Shown here piece after piece: positions 24,259-33,503 of a stretch of DNA of 64,000 bases. This DNA is from Streptomyces aureoverticillatus. Lineage in GTDB: Bacteria; Actinomycetota; Actinomycetes; Streptomycetales; Streptomycetaceae. Position numbers and translations under genes: made by a program. The number at the start of each line of letters is the position of its first letter. Position 1 is the first letter of the stretch. Under the pieces are notes generated by a model. The model was not told the origin of the DNA, did no database searches, and saw only the letters and a program-made list of their open reading frames with translations. The stretch covers positions 369,354 through 433,353 of the forward strand of contig NZ_BMSY01000008.1 in NCBI RefSeq assembly GCF_014649395.1, given 5' to 3'.

Positions 24259-25827
24259 CTAACGGCACACGACCTGGTCGCCGGTTACGGCGCCGAACTC
24301 GCCCTGGAAGGCGTCCTCGGCCCGTACCGCCCGCACGCCGCGGAAATCCGTGCCCGCGATGACCTTCAGGAGCGGCCCCTGCCCCCGAACGGGGCGCATC
24401 TCGCAGCCGGGCAACGCCGTGGCCAGGGACTTCGCCGAGCGGTCCCAGCGCGGGTCGAAGGCGACGACGCTGCGGGCGAGGGGCCTGGCGCCCGGCGCCA
24501 GCGGCACCGACCCCGGCACCCGGGTGGTGCGGAACCCGGCGCGCCGCAGGTCCGAGTCGACCCGCTTGCCGAGACCCGGCACCCCCGCCCCGTTGTCCAC
24601 CTGCACCCGGATCTGCTGCGGCGACACCGGCACCGCCAGGGCCTTGTGCTTCACGCGGTGCGGGGCGAGCGGCTTGTCGTCGCGCAGCGCCTGGAACAGC
24701 TTCCTGGACTTCACGTCGTCCCACTTCAGGGTCGAGCCGATGCCCGGCACCTTGTGACCCATCTTCCCGATCGGCACGGTCGTGAACTCGGACGACTTCG
24801 GCGAGAAGTTCCGCATCGCGCGGCCCAGCGTCAGCATCTCGGTCGTCCCGAAGCCCTTGTCGGCCCGCACCGACTCCAGGAGCGTCCCGGTGACGTCGTT
24901 GAACTTGACCGGATTCAGCAGTACGCCGCTGCTCGTCGCCTTCGCGATGAGCGCCGCGAGGAAGCGCTGCTGGCGCTGCATCCGGCCGAGGTCGGACGCC
25001 CCGTCGATGTGCCGCGAGCGCACGTACTGCAGCGCCTGGCCGCCGTTCAGCTGGTGGGTGCCCACGGGCAGGTTCAGGCCGGTGTAGGAGTCCTTCAGGG
25101 GCTTGGTCGTGCAGATCTCGACGCCGCCGAGGACGTCCACGGTCTTCATGAAGCTGGTGAAGTCGACCTCCAGATAGTGGTCGATCTTCACCTTCGTCAT
25201 GTTCTCGACCGTGCGCACGGTCAGATTCGGGCCGCCCTCCGCGTACGCCGCGTTGAGCTTCACCGGGTGTGCCTTGTGGTGCCTGCGGGAGTTCTTGTCG
25301 ATGTGCTCGGGCATCTCGGCGTACGAATCCCGGGGGAGGCTGACGACGCTCGCCCGGTCCCGGTCCTCCGAGATGTGCACGATCATGATCGTGTCCGTGC
25401 AGTGGCAGGGCGCGCCGCCCAGGCGGTACTTCTTCCGCTCCGCGCGGCTGATCTTGTCGCGCCCGTCGGTGCCCACGAGCAGCACGTTCATGCCGTTGCC
25501 GGACTCGGGCCGGTTCTTCATGTTGCTGAAGGCGTCGACGCGGCCGATGCCGGTCTCCAGGCCCGAGACGATCGAGTGCCCGATACCGGCGGCCGCGAGC
25601 ACCCCCACGGACAGGGTCGTCGCGACCCGCTTGGCCCAGCGCGGCCGCCGTACCCGCGCGGCCGTCCGCGGCACCGGGGGGCGGGGCGGGCGCGGCGGAC
25701 GCGGCGGTCTTGCGGGGGAGCGGGGCGGCGTGGGCACGTGCGGGGACACCTCCGCGGTCAGGGTCCTGGGCCGGGCACCCCAGAACCGTAGGCCCATACG
25801 ATCTGCGGACCGGGGCAGCGACCCCAT
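24259..25827 (-). CDS. LCP-family transferase 2, with LytR_C domain
   Basis: The protein (522 residues from the ATG at 25827) has a Pro/Arg-rich cytoplasmic segment with repeated RPPRPP, one membrane span (about 67-83), an LCP domain (LLVGTDGRDKI, VVSLPRDSY, KLNAAYAEGG, VDVLGGVEICT, LNGGQALQYVRSRH) and a C-terminal LytR_C-like domain (VQVDNGAGVPGLGKRVDSDLRRAGF). The start is uncertain: an ATG 30 bases further in (25797) gives the same domains, and neither has a good ribosome site. It converges on the thioesterase gene and is divergent from the glycosyltransferase at 25980, with which it may work. Confidence 0.88.
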   Translation of the reverse strand: MGSLPRSADRMGLRFWGARPRTLTAEVSPHVPTPPRSPARPPRPPRPPRPPVPRTAARVRRPRWAKRVATTLSVGVLAAAGIGHSIVSGLETGIGRVDAFSNMKNRPESGNGMNVLLVGTDGRDKISRAERKKYRLGGAPCHCTDTIMIVHISEDRDRASVVSLPRDSYAEMPEHIDKNSRRHHKAHPVKLNAAYAEGGPNLTVRTVENMTKVKIDHYLEVDFTSFMKTVDVLGGVEICTTKPLKDSYTGLNLPVGTHQLNGGQALQYVRSRHIDGASDLGRMQRQQRFLAALIAKATSSGVLLNPVKFNDVTGTLLESVRADKGFGTTEMLTLGRAMRNFSPKSSEFTTVPIGKMGHKVPGIGSTLKWDDVKSRKLFQALRDDKPLAPHRVKHKALAVPVSPQQIRVQVDNGAGVPGLGKRVDSDLRRAGFRTTRVPGSVPLAPGARPLARSVVAFDPRWDRSAKSLATALPGCEMRPVRGQGPLLKVIAGTDFRGVRAVRAEDAFQGEFGAVTGDQVVCR

Positions 25828-25879
25828 CGGCGCGCGCCCGTGTCCCCCATTCGCGGTAACGTGACGCCCGATGCTGCAA

Positions 25880-25962
25880 TCTCCGGGGGACGACCCCCGG
25901 ACCCCCGGCCGAGCGATGCCGCATCTCCCGGGGGCCGACCCCCGGACCCCCAGCCGAGCGAG
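25880..25962. repeat. Tandem duplication between LCP 2 and glycosyltransferase genes
   Basis: Two copies of a unit reading TCTCCGGGGGACGACCCCCG, then GACCCCCGGCCGAGCGA, start at 25880 and 25924. Each contains a CCGGGGG...CCCCCGG hairpin. They lie in the divergent promoter region, just upstream of the TTG start of the glycosyltransferase. Confidence 0.65.
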
Positions 25963-25979
25963 AAAAGGATCCCGCACAG

Positions 25980-27011
25980 TTGAAGTCCGACGTGCATCCC
26001 CCCGCCGTATCCGTGATCATGCCGGTCCTCAACGAGGAGCGGCATCTGCGTGAAGCCGTGCACGCGATCCTCCAGCAGGAGTACGCGGGCGAGATGGAGG
26101 TCGTCGTCGCGCTCGGCCCCTCCACCGACCGTACCGACGAGATCGCCGCGGAGCTGGTCGCGGAGGACTCCCGGGTGCACACGGTGCCCAACCCGACGGG
26201 CCGCACACCGGCGGCGCTGAACGCCGCGATCAAGGCGTCACGCCACCCGATCGTGGTACGCGTCGACGGCCACGCCGCCCTCTCGCCGGGCTACATCACG
26301 ACCGCCGTCCGCCTCCTGGAGGAGACCGGCGCGATGAACGTCGGCGGCATCATGCACGCCGAGGGCCAGAACGACTGGGAGCACGCGGTCGCCGCCGCCA
26401 TGACGTCGAAGATCGGCGTCGGCAACGCGGCCTTCCACACGGGCGGCGCGGCGCAGCAGGCCGAGACGGTCTACCTGGGCGTCTTCCGGCGCGAGGCCCT
26501 GGAGCAGCAGGGCGGCTACAACGAAGAGTTCATCCGCGCCCAGGACTGGGAGCTGAACTTCCGGATCAGGGAGGCCGGGGGCCTCATCTGGTTCTCGCCC
26601 GAGCTGAAGGTGTCGTACCGCCCGCGGCCGAGCGTGAAGGCCCTCGCCAAGCAGTACAAGGACTACGGCCGCTGGCGCCACGTCGTCGCCCGCTACCACC
26701 AGGGCTCCATCAACCTGCGCTACCTCGCGCCGCCGGTCGCCGTCTGCGCGATCGCCGCGGGCGTGGTCGTGGGCGCGCTGGTGACGCCGTTCGGTTTCGT
26801 CGTGCCCGGCGGCTACCTCGCCGCGATCGCCGCGGGCTCCGTCCCGGCGGGCAAGGGGCTGCCCCTGAAGGCGCGCCTGCAGATCCCGGTGGCGCTCGCG
26901 ACCATGCACATGTCGTGGGGCTGGGGCTTCCTCACCAGCCCGCGCTCGCTGGCCAAGCGGGTCATCGCCTCGCGGCGCCCGGCGGTGCTGGGGGAGACCC
27001 AGGAGGCCTGA
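25980..27011 (+). CDS. Glycosyltransferase family 2 with C-terminal membrane segments
   Basis: The 343-residue protein has a GT-A domain: VSVIMPVLNEERHLREAV at the N-terminus, the metal-binding DxD-like motif VRVDGHAAL, and the acceptor-site motif RAQDWELNFRIREAGG. Two or three hydrophobic segments follow (PPVAVCAIAAGVVVGALVTP...). It resembles exopolysaccharide glycosyltransferases acting on lipid-linked sugars. The start is TTG with AAAAGGA ten bases upstream. It is flanked by LCP genes on both sides, which supports a role in making the glycopolymer that LCP proteins attach. The sugar donor is unknown. Confidence 0.88.
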   Translation: MKSDVHPPAVSVIMPVLNEERHLREAVHAILQQEYAGEMEVVVALGPSTDRTDEIAAELVAEDSRVHTVPNPTGRTPAALNAAIKASRHPIVVRVDGHAALSPGYITTAVRLLEETGAMNVGGIMHAEGQNDWEHAVAAAMTSKIGVGNAAFHTGGAAQQAETVYLGVFRREALEQQGGYNEEFIRAQDWELNFRIREAGGLIWFSPELKVSYRPRPSVKALAKQYKDYGRWRHVVARYHQGSINLRYLAPPVAVCAIAAGVVVGALVTPFGFVVPGGYLAAIAAGSVPAGKGLPLKARLQIPVALATMHMSWGWGFLTSPRSLAKRVIASRRPAVLGETQEA

Positions 27012-27045
27012 GCCTTCCGCATGCCTGAGCCCTCGGATGCCTGAG

Positions 27046-27074
27046 GCCCAGGAGGCCGAGCCGGCCTCCTGGGC
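27046..27074. terminator. Bidirectional terminator, glycosyltransferase / LCP 3
   Basis: A perfect 12-base stem (GCCCAGGAGGCC with GGCCTCCTGGGC) around a five-base loop lies between the convergent stops at 27011 and 27085. Confidence 0.85.
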
Positions 27075-27084
27075 AACTCCCGGG

Positions 27085-28833
27085 CTACCAGGTGAAGTTC
27101 GGGTCCACCTTCATGCAGGCACTCTTGTCGGAGCCGTTCAGGGCGTCCGCCGACTCCGGCGTCGCGTCGTCCTGCTTCTTCGCCTTCTCCGGCCTGGCGC
27201 CGTCGCGCCAGTCGGCGCCGACGACCAGCGTGATGCCGGAGACGTCCGTCGACTTCTTCACCGAACTCAGCGGCAGGCCCAGGGACTTGGCGACCCGCTG
27301 GGCGTCGCCCTCCAGCTCCACGCTGGGATAGCGGATGACCGTCTTGCTCTCGGTGAGCGACGTCGCGGTGTCCGGGGCGGCCTTCACGAAGCCCTTGGCG
27401 GCGAGCAGTTGCGCGACGGCGCTCGCGCGGCCGCTGACGGCGGGCTCGGTGGCCGTGCGGGTGCCGTTCTGCACCTGGAGGGCGATCCGGCCGTCCGGCG
27501 CCGCCGGGTCGTCCGACAGCTTCTCCTTCGGCGGCTTGCGCTTGTCCTTGCCGTCGAGCGCGATGTCGTCGCGTACGAGCCGGAAGAGCTGCTCCGCGTC
27601 GCCCGGCTTGGGGACCACCCGCGAACCGGAGTACTCGAACGGCATGGTGGTCATCGTCGTACGCTCCGGCGAGACCTTCTTCAGCTCGTTGCCGAGATCG
27701 TAGAGCTTCATGACGGAGCCGAGCCCCGGGTCGACCTTCAGCGCCCGGGTGGCGTTCTCGGCGAGCTTGCGCAGCTGGTTGGGGCTGGTCAGGCCGGTGT
27801 TCTCGCGCAACATCCGGACCAGCGAGTTCATGTACATGTGCTGGGCCTTGGCGCGCGCTATGTCGGTGCCGTCCTCGAAGCCGTAGCGGGTGCGCAGCCA
27901 CTGCAGGGCCTGCTCGCCCTTGATCTTCGTGGTGCCCTTCTCCAGCTTCAGGCCCGAGCCCTTGCCCTGGCTGGTGCGCGAGTGGATGTTCTTGTCCACG
28001 CAGACGGGTACGCCGCCGATCGCGTCCGCCATCGACACCACGCCCGAGAAGTCGACCATCATGAAGTGGTTGATGTGGATGTTGGTCAGCTTCTCCCAGG
28101 TGGCGACCGTGCAGCCGGGCCCCCCGCGGCCCAGGGACTCGTTCGTCATCATGCGCGGCCCGGTCTCCTTGTAGACCTTGCCGTCGTCCGGGTCCGTGCA
28201 CTTGGGGATGGTCAGCAGGGTGTCGCGCGGCATGCTGATGACGGACATGTTGCTGCGGTCCGCCGAGAGGTGCAGGAGCATCTGTACGTCCGCGAGGGGC
28301 GGGCCGCCGAAGGTGTCCTTGGCGCCGCCGAGCTTCTGGTTCTCCTTGGAGTCGCGGGCGTCGGAGCCGATCAGGAGGATGTTCAGGGGCGTCTGGCCCG
28401 CGGAGTTGGGCGTGGGCTCGGGGGCCCGGTGGTCGCCCAGGTTCAGGTCGTCCGTCTCCAGGTTGTTGTTCAGGTGCTGGTAGTAGAGGTATCCGGCGCC
28501 GGCCGTGCCGAGTATCAGCACCGACAGGATCGTCGCGGACCACCGCAGCACGCGCCGCTTGCGCCGCCGCGGGGGCCTGCCGTCCCCGCCGCCGTCCCCG
28601 CCTTTGCCGGGCGGCCCGCTCCTGCCCCCTTTGGCGTGCTTGCCGTCACGCCCTTTTGTGCGAGAACCGGCCTCTTTCGTACGAGAACCGGACCCCGCCC
28701 CACGAGGAGGACCCTCCGTACGAGAACCGGCCTCCTCGGAGGCGCCCCGCGCGCCGGAGTCCGCGTCAGGTGAACCGTCCCGCGTCCCCGCCCCGCCGGA
28801 CGTTCCCTCCCCACGGACACTGTTCTGCGCCAT
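27085..28833 (-). CDS. LCP-family transferase 3, with LytR_C domain
   Basis: The 582-residue protein has a highly charged, Gly-rich cytoplasmic N-terminus of about 95 residues, one membrane span (about 97-117, ending GYLYYQHLN), an LCP domain (ILLIGSDARDSKEN, ISMPRDTLLTIP, MADAIGGVPVCVD, IKGEQALQWLRTRYG) and a C-terminal LytR_C domain (LQVQNGTRTATEPAVSGRA). A long insert between SDAR and the Asp-bearing strand is typical of the larger actinobacterial LCP proteins. The ATG has GGAGGGG six bases upstream. It shares the YLYYQHLN membrane-exit motif with LCP 4, so the two are recent paralogues. Confidence 0.92.
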   Translation of the reverse strand: MAQNSVRGEGTSGGAGTRDGSPDADSGARGASEEAGSRTEGPPRGAGSGSRTKEAGSRTKGRDGKHAKGGRSGPPGKGGDGGGDGRPPRRRKRRVLRWSATILSVLILGTAGAGYLYYQHLNNNLETDDLNLGDHRAPEPTPNSAGQTPLNILLIGSDARDSKENQKLGGAKDTFGGPPLADVQMLLHLSADRSNMSVISMPRDTLLTIPKCTDPDDGKVYKETGPRMMTNESLGRGGPGCTVATWEKLTNIHINHFMMVDFSGVVSMADAIGGVPVCVDKNIHSRTSQGKGSGLKLEKGTTKIKGEQALQWLRTRYGFEDGTDIARAKAQHMYMNSLVRMLRENTGLTSPNQLRKLAENATRALKVDPGLGSVMKLYDLGNELKKVSPERTTMTTMPFEYSGSRVVPKPGDAEQLFRLVRDDIALDGKDKRKPPKEKLSDDPAAPDGRIALQVQNGTRTATEPAVSGRASAVAQLLAAKGFVKAAPDTATSLTESKTVIRYPSVELEGDAQRVAKSLGLPLSSVKKSTDVSGITLVVGADWRDGARPEKAKKQDDATPESADALNGSDKSACMKVDPNFTW

Positions 28834-28906
28834 CCCTGCCCCTCCCCGGGCTGCTTCCCAAGTGCGTTCGCCCCATGGCGACTTGCGGCGCGCCGCCGCC
28901 CGCCCA

Positions 28907-28936
28907 CGTGGCGGCGGTCGCCGGCCCGCCGCCACG
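28907..28936 (-). terminator. Hairpin between LCP 4 and LCP 3
   Basis: A perfect ten-base stem (CGTGGCGGCG with CGCCGCCACG) and ten-base loop begin 38 bases past the LCP 4 stop, in the 140-base gap before LCP 3. Confidence 0.6.
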
Positions 28937-28973
28937 CGTGGCGCTCTGTGAGACGTGAAACAACCGCCTCAGG

Positions 28974-30812
28974 TCACTTGGCACACACAGTTTTGTCGGC
29001 TTCAACCTTCTGGACGCCGTCCGGAGCCTTCGACGGAGCGGTGATGGACTGCCCCGCGCCCTTGAAGTCGGCGCCGAGGGTCAGCACCATCGCGGGCAGC
29101 CCCTGAGCGTTCTTCTCGCTCTTGCCCGGCTTCAGCGCGGACGCGGGCAGCCCCATGAGCTGGGCGAGCCGCCGGGCCTGGTCGGCCTGGTCCTCGCCGT
29201 ACTCCAGGATCGTCTTCGGCAGGTTCTTCGGCGCGTTGCCGAGCTGGCTGGACTTCGTCACGCCTTCATTGTTCTGCAGCCAGCTGAGAGTTGCCTGAGC
29301 GGCGCCCGTCTTGCCGCTGCCGTTGTAGATGTCGACGCGCACGTCGGAGGCATCGGCCTTGGGGCCCTTGAGGCGGGCGGCCACCGCGGCCTTCTCCTTC
29401 TTCTCCTTCTTCTTCACCTCGGTCAGCGACACGTCCTCGCGCATCATCGAGAACAGCTTGTCGGCCTTGCTCTCGTTCAGGACGACCGTGGTGTGGACCT
29501 TCTCGGCGGGGTTGTCGATCACGGGGGTGGTCGCGAAGGTCAGGTTCTTCATGTCGAGCTTGCCGAGCTCCATGCCCAGGTCACGGAGTTTCATTATGTC
29601 GGCGATCTTGGAGTCGACGGTCAGCGCCTTCGTGCCCGCCTCCGCCAGACTTATCATCTTCTTCGGGCTGGTCAGCGTGCCGCCGGACTTGAGCTTGCGC
29701 ATCAGCGAGCTGAGGAACTGCTGCTGCAGCTCGATCCGGCTCAAGTCCCCGCCCGTGCCCACGGAGTGCCGCGTGCGCACGAACGCCAGCGCCTCCTCGC
29801 CCTCGATGGTGTGCTTGCCCTTGGACAGCTTCAGATGCGACTTCGGGTCGTCGATGTCCTTGGCGAGGCACACGTCCACGCCGTCGACCGCGCTGGACAG
29901 CGTCTTGACCGCGTTGAAGTCGGCCACCATGAAGTGGTCGAGCTTTATGCCGGTGATCTTGGTGACCGTACGCATCGTGCAGCTCGGCGTGCGGTCGCTC
30001 TGGCCGAGGCTCTCGTTGAAGCGGACGCCCTGCGAGCCCGGGATCACCTTGGTGGAGCCGTCGTCCTGCTTGGTGGGGCAGTCCGGGATGTCGGTGATCA
30101 TGTCGCGCGGGATGCTCAGCGCGGTCGCGTTGGAGCGGTCCTTGGAGACGTGCAGCAGGAGCGTGGTGTCCGCGTGCCCGGCGCTGCCCTCGTCGCCGTA
30201 GCCCGCGTTGCCCTTGCCGCTGCGCTTGTCCGTGCCGACGAGCAGGATGTTGATGGCGCGGTCCTTGCTGAACCCGCCGGTGCCGGCGCCGTCGTCGGAG
30301 ACGGACGTGATGTTGTCGTTCAGGTGCTGGTAGTACAGATAACCGCCCACCGACGCGACGACGACGACGAAGGCCACCGTGCCGCCCGACCACATGGCGA
30401 TCTTCTTGCCGGTGTTCTTCTTCTTGGGCCGCTGCTTGCGCCGCCCGCCCGCCGCGGCCTCGGGCTGCGCCCGCCGCCTGCGCTGGCCGGGCACCTGCTC
30501 GCGCCCGTGCTCGCGGCTGCCGGTGCCGTGCTCGCGGCCCTGGTCGCGGCCGGGTTCACGCCCCGGCTCGCGGCTGCGCCGCCCGCCGGGGCGTGTCCCC
30601 GGACGGGGGGCGGCGCCCCGGGGTCCGGGCACTCCGGGCGGCGCCGACTGCCCTGCGGAAGGACTCAGTCGCAGTTCGTAGTCGCCGGTCTGCGGGTTGA
30701 GCACCCACTGGTCTGCGGGGTCGATGTCGTCCGCCCGCCCGTCTCCCGCCACCGCCCTTCCATGGAAGTCGCTACGCTCTCCCCTTTTGGGCCCACGGCC
30801 TTGCGCGTCCAC
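28974..30812 (-). CDS. LCP-family transferase 4, with LytR_C domain
   Basis: The 612-residue protein is the largest LCP protein here. The cytoplasmic part (about 137 residues) holds the motif DPADQWVLNPQTGDYELRL (31-49), followed by Arg/Gly/Glu repeats. A membrane span (about 138-161) precedes the LCP domain (ILLVGTDKRSGKGN, LSIPRDMITDIP, SAVDGVDVCLAKD, IEGEEALAFVRTRHS). The C-terminal LytR_C domain reads VDIYNGSGKTGAAQATLSWL. The GTG start has GGAGGA eleven bases upstream. Its promoter must lie in the 257 bases before LCP 5, where I see no strong consensus. Confidence 0.92.
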   Translation of the reverse strand: MDAQGRGPKRGERSDFHGRAVAGDGRADDIDPADQWVLNPQTGDYELRLSPSAGQSAPPGVPGPRGAAPRPGTRPGGRRSREPGREPGRDQGREHGTGSREHGREQVPGQRRRRAQPEAAAGGRRKQRPKKKNTGKKIAMWSGGTVAFVVVVASVGGYLYYQHLNDNITSVSDDGAGTGGFSKDRAINILLVGTDKRSGKGNAGYGDEGSAGHADTTLLLHVSKDRSNATALSIPRDMITDIPDCPTKQDDGSTKVIPGSQGVRFNESLGQSDRTPSCTMRTVTKITGIKLDHFMVADFNAVKTLSSAVDGVDVCLAKDIDDPKSHLKLSKGKHTIEGEEALAFVRTRHSVGTGGDLSRIELQQQFLSSLMRKLKSGGTLTSPKKMISLAEAGTKALTVDSKIADIMKLRDLGMELGKLDMKNLTFATTPVIDNPAEKVHTTVVLNESKADKLFSMMREDVSLTEVKKKEKKEKAAVAARLKGPKADASDVRVDIYNGSGKTGAAQATLSWLQNNEGVTKSSQLGNAPKNLPKTILEYGEDQADQARRLAQLMGLPASALKPGKSEKNAQGLPAMVLTLGADFKGAGQSITAPSKAPDGVQKVEADKTVCAK

Positions 30813-31069
30813 GGTTGTTTGCGTCCTCCGTCAGGGCCACGCGGCGCCTTTCCCCCCTCAAGAAGGCGCTCGGTCAGTCGTACAGCGGTGCGCGGCCGCG
30901 ATGGCCGGAACACCGGATCGGCTCACACTATCCGCCCAGTTCAGCGTCCAACGACGCCGGTGACAAATTCCACTCCCCCTTCGGGCCCCTACAACTGGGC
31001 AATCCACCCAATTTCTTTGGGAAGGGGCCCTTCGGTGCCCTCCGACGTCCTTCAGAGGAGACGCCCTTT

Positions 31070-32479
31070 TTACTCGCAGGCGGCCCGGTCGGCCGTGTTG
31101 CCCCGGAATGTGGGCGCCGGACTCGGCGTGTGCGTCGGGTCGTCGGGCTTCTCGTCGCTCCAGGAATCGCCGCTGTCACCGCCCTCGCCGCTGCCCCCGT
31201 CACCGCCCTCTTCGCCGTCCTCCGAGCCGGCCGACTCGCCCTCCTCGTACGCGGATTCGCTTTCGTCGTACGCGCCTTCGTCGTCTTCCTTGTACGACTT
31301 GGCGGCCGCGCGTTCGTACGTCTCCAGCGCGGCCGCGCGTGCCACCTCGACCGGCTCGTCCCTGCGAAGGCGGGTGAAGAGCGCCTCCGCGGCCGGCTCG
31401 ACCAACTCGTCGCGATTCACGTCATAGGTGTAGGAACGCCGCGGCACGGTGAGGAACTGCACCCGTTCTGTGGGGATATTGCGCAACCCGCGCACCAGTT
31501 CGTACAAACCGCGCAAACTCGCGATGCCGGGGTCCGTCGTCAGGGAGGACGTGGCCGCGTCCAGAACGGGATAGAGCTTCGCCGGATTCAGCAGCACGCC
31601 ATTGCTGCGGACCTTGTTGACGAGCGCGGCCAGGAACTCCTGCTGACGGTCCATGCGGTCGGTGTCGCTGCCGTTGCCGAGCGACTTGCGGGCGCGCACG
31701 AAACCCAGCGCCTGCTCGCCGTTGAGCGTCTGTGGCCCGGCCGGCAGGCGCAGTTTCGCGCCACGGTCGTCGATGGGGTGCTTCAGACAGACCCGTACGC
31801 CGTCGACCGCGTCGACCATGTCCTTGAACCCGGCGAAGTCCACGACCATGTGGTGATCGACACGGATGTTCGTCAGCTTCTCCACCGTACGAATCGTGCA
31901 GGCCGTGCCGCCGAACTCGAACGCCCAGTTGAACTGGGCGAATTGGGCGCGGGTGCGGGAGCCGTCGGGGCGGCGGCAGCTCGGGATGTCCACCATCAGG
32001 TCGCGCGGCAGCGACACGCCGGTCGCGCTCTGCCGGTCGGCCGCCAGGTGCAGCAGGATCGTGGTGTCCGAGCGCTGGGTGCCCGGATCGCGGCCGTACT
32101 TGCGGTTGTCAGGACCCGAGCGGCTGTCGGAGCCGATCAGCAGGATGTTCTGCGCGTCGTGCACCAGCGGCGTCGGCCGCTCCCGCTCGTAGCGCTCGAG
32201 CTCGGCGGCGGCACCGGTGTCCCTGGTGATGTTCCCGTTGAGCTTGTTGTATGCGGCCCAGCCGAGGCCGCCCGCGGCGAGCACGAGGACGGCGGTGACG
32301 ACCGCGGCGTACCGCAGCCAGCGGAACCTGCGGCGGCGCGAGCCGAGCCTGGTGGGGCTCGCGCCCGCGCCCGGCGCGTAGGTGGCCCCGCGCGCCGTGC
32401 CCGCGGCCTCGGCCGGTCGTCCGTCCGGGTCGGACGGCTCGGACGGCGTGCGCGCGGTGTCGGTCACGTGTCGGTCCAC
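31070..32479 (-). CDS. LCP-family transferase 5, with acidic C-terminal tail
   Basis: The 469-residue protein has a short cytoplasmic region, one membrane span (about 55-77), and an LCP domain (ILLIGSDSRSGPDN, VSLPRDLMVDIPSC, VDAVDGVRVCLKH, LNGEQALGFVRARKS). It then carries a tail of about 80 residues of Glu, Asp, Ser and Gly instead of LytR_C. Such a tail outside the membrane might bind cations or wall polymers; that is speculation. The GTG at 32479 is used; a GTG 12 bases further in has better spacing to GGTGG and is an equal candidate. Confidence 0.9.
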   Translation of the reverse strand: MDRHVTDTARTPSEPSDPDGRPAEAAGTARGATYAPGAGASPTRLGSRRRRFRWLRYAAVVTAVLVLAAGGLGWAAYNKLNGNITRDTGAAAELERYERERPTPLVHDAQNILLIGSDSRSGPDNRKYGRDPGTQRSDTTILLHLAADRQSATGVSLPRDLMVDIPSCRRPDGSRTRAQFAQFNWAFEFGGTACTIRTVEKLTNIRVDHHMVVDFAGFKDMVDAVDGVRVCLKHPIDDRGAKLRLPAGPQTLNGEQALGFVRARKSLGNGSDTDRMDRQQEFLAALVNKVRSNGVLLNPAKLYPVLDAATSSLTTDPGIASLRGLYELVRGLRNIPTERVQFLTVPRRSYTYDVNRDELVEPAAEALFTRLRRDEPVEVARAAALETYERAAAKSYKEDDEGAYDESESAYEEGESAGSEDGEEGGDGGSGEGGDSGDSWSDEKPDDPTHTPSPAPTFRGNTADRAACE

Positions 32480-32601
32480 CCCTCGTGGCTGCGGTCGCGG
32501 TCGGTGTGCGGGTCGCTCTGCTCGCTCCTACGACCATGGACCGCCGCGCGGCGGGGGGCCTGCGGGCCAGGGGCTCGGTTGGGCCGAACGGGGGACACGC
32601 C

Positions 32602-33354
32602 CTAGCGGGCCGTCGCCGTCACCCGCTCGCTCTCGATCCGCTTCTCCAGGCCGCCCTCGCCGAGCCGGTCGAGATGGCGGCACAGGACCACGGAACCGCC
32701 CGCGGCCAGCGGCGCGTACAGGCCGGCGCTCAGGCCGTCCCAGGTGTCGTAGGGGCGGTCGCAGAGCAGCCGGGCGCCGGGGGCGAGGCCCAGCTCGGCG
32801 GCGTCCGCGCGGGCCCGCTCCACCAGCTCGGCGCCGGTCAGCTCCAGGCCGCCGACGGCGAGCGCGGGCTCGTCCGGGTCCACGGGGGCGTACGCCGCGA
32901 ACTGGTCGCCCTGGCTCGGCACCTCCACGGCGTAGTCGGCGAAGCCCTCGGGAGGCTGCGGGAAGCGGCCGCCGAGGGGGCGCAGGGCCAGGGCCACCCG
33001 CTCGCCGGAGCAGGCCCGCGCCGCGTCCAGCGCCTCCGGGCCGCTGACGACCAGGTCGGCCGCCTTCGGGTCGCCGCCGACGTCCGCGACCACGCCCACG
33101 GACGAACAGGCGAGCAGCCACACCGCCGTCTGCCAGTGCGCGGGCAGCAGCAGCGCGAGCCGGTCGCCGGGCTCGGCGGACAGCTCGCCCTGGAGCAGAT
33201 TGGCGGTCTTGGCCACCCAATTGGCGAAGGTGGCCACGGACAATTCGACGCGCTCGCCGGTGGCGTCGTCGTAGTACGTGACCAGCGGGCGGGCCGGGTC
33301 CGCGGCGAGCGCGGATCGCAGCAGGTCGGCAGGGGTGCGGTCGTTGGCGTTCAC
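32602..33354 (-). CDS. TIGR03089-type protein (truncated adenylate-forming fold)
   Basis: The 250-residue protein corresponds to the N-terminal part of an acyl-adenylate synthetase only: VTYYDDATGERVELSVATFANWVAKTAN and DRLALLLPAHWQTAVWLLAC. It has no P-loop YTSGTTG, no A5-A8 motifs and no C-terminal lid. This short actinobacterial family is known as TIGR03089 and has no assigned function. The ATG at 33354 begins MNANDRTPADLL. It is followed by the LCP 5 gene on the same strand 122 bases later and is divergent from the amidase. The shortness is a family trait, so it is not a broken gene. Confidence 0.8.
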   Translation of the reverse strand: MNANDRTPADLLRSALAADPARPLVTYYDDATGERVELSVATFANWVAKTANLLQGELSAEPGDRLALLLPAHWQTAVWLLACSSVGVVADVGGDPKAADLVVSGPEALDAARACSGERVALALRPLGGRFPQPPEGFADYAVEVPSQGDQFAAYAPVDPDEPALAVGGLELTGAELVERARADAAELGLAPGARLLCDRPYDTWDGLSAGLYAPLAAGGSVVLCRHLDRLGEGGLEKRIESERVTATAR

Positions 33355-33503
33355 GGCCGCAAGGGTACGCGGGCGGCCGCGTGTCGCCCCTGTGGGCGGC
33401 CCAGTTGGGAACGCCGGTTCGGCGGCCCGCCGACCGACGGCCCGTCAGTTCCGCCCACTTCCCCGATGGACAGATATGACCCGGTATGCCAACTATCGTC
33501 TGT

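Noticed and set aside
32602..33354. Pseudogene of an acyl-CoA synthetase
   Set aside because: The protein covers only the N-terminal part of the fold, but this short form is a conserved actinobacterial family (TIGR03089) and there is no leftover C-terminal half in the flanking DNA.
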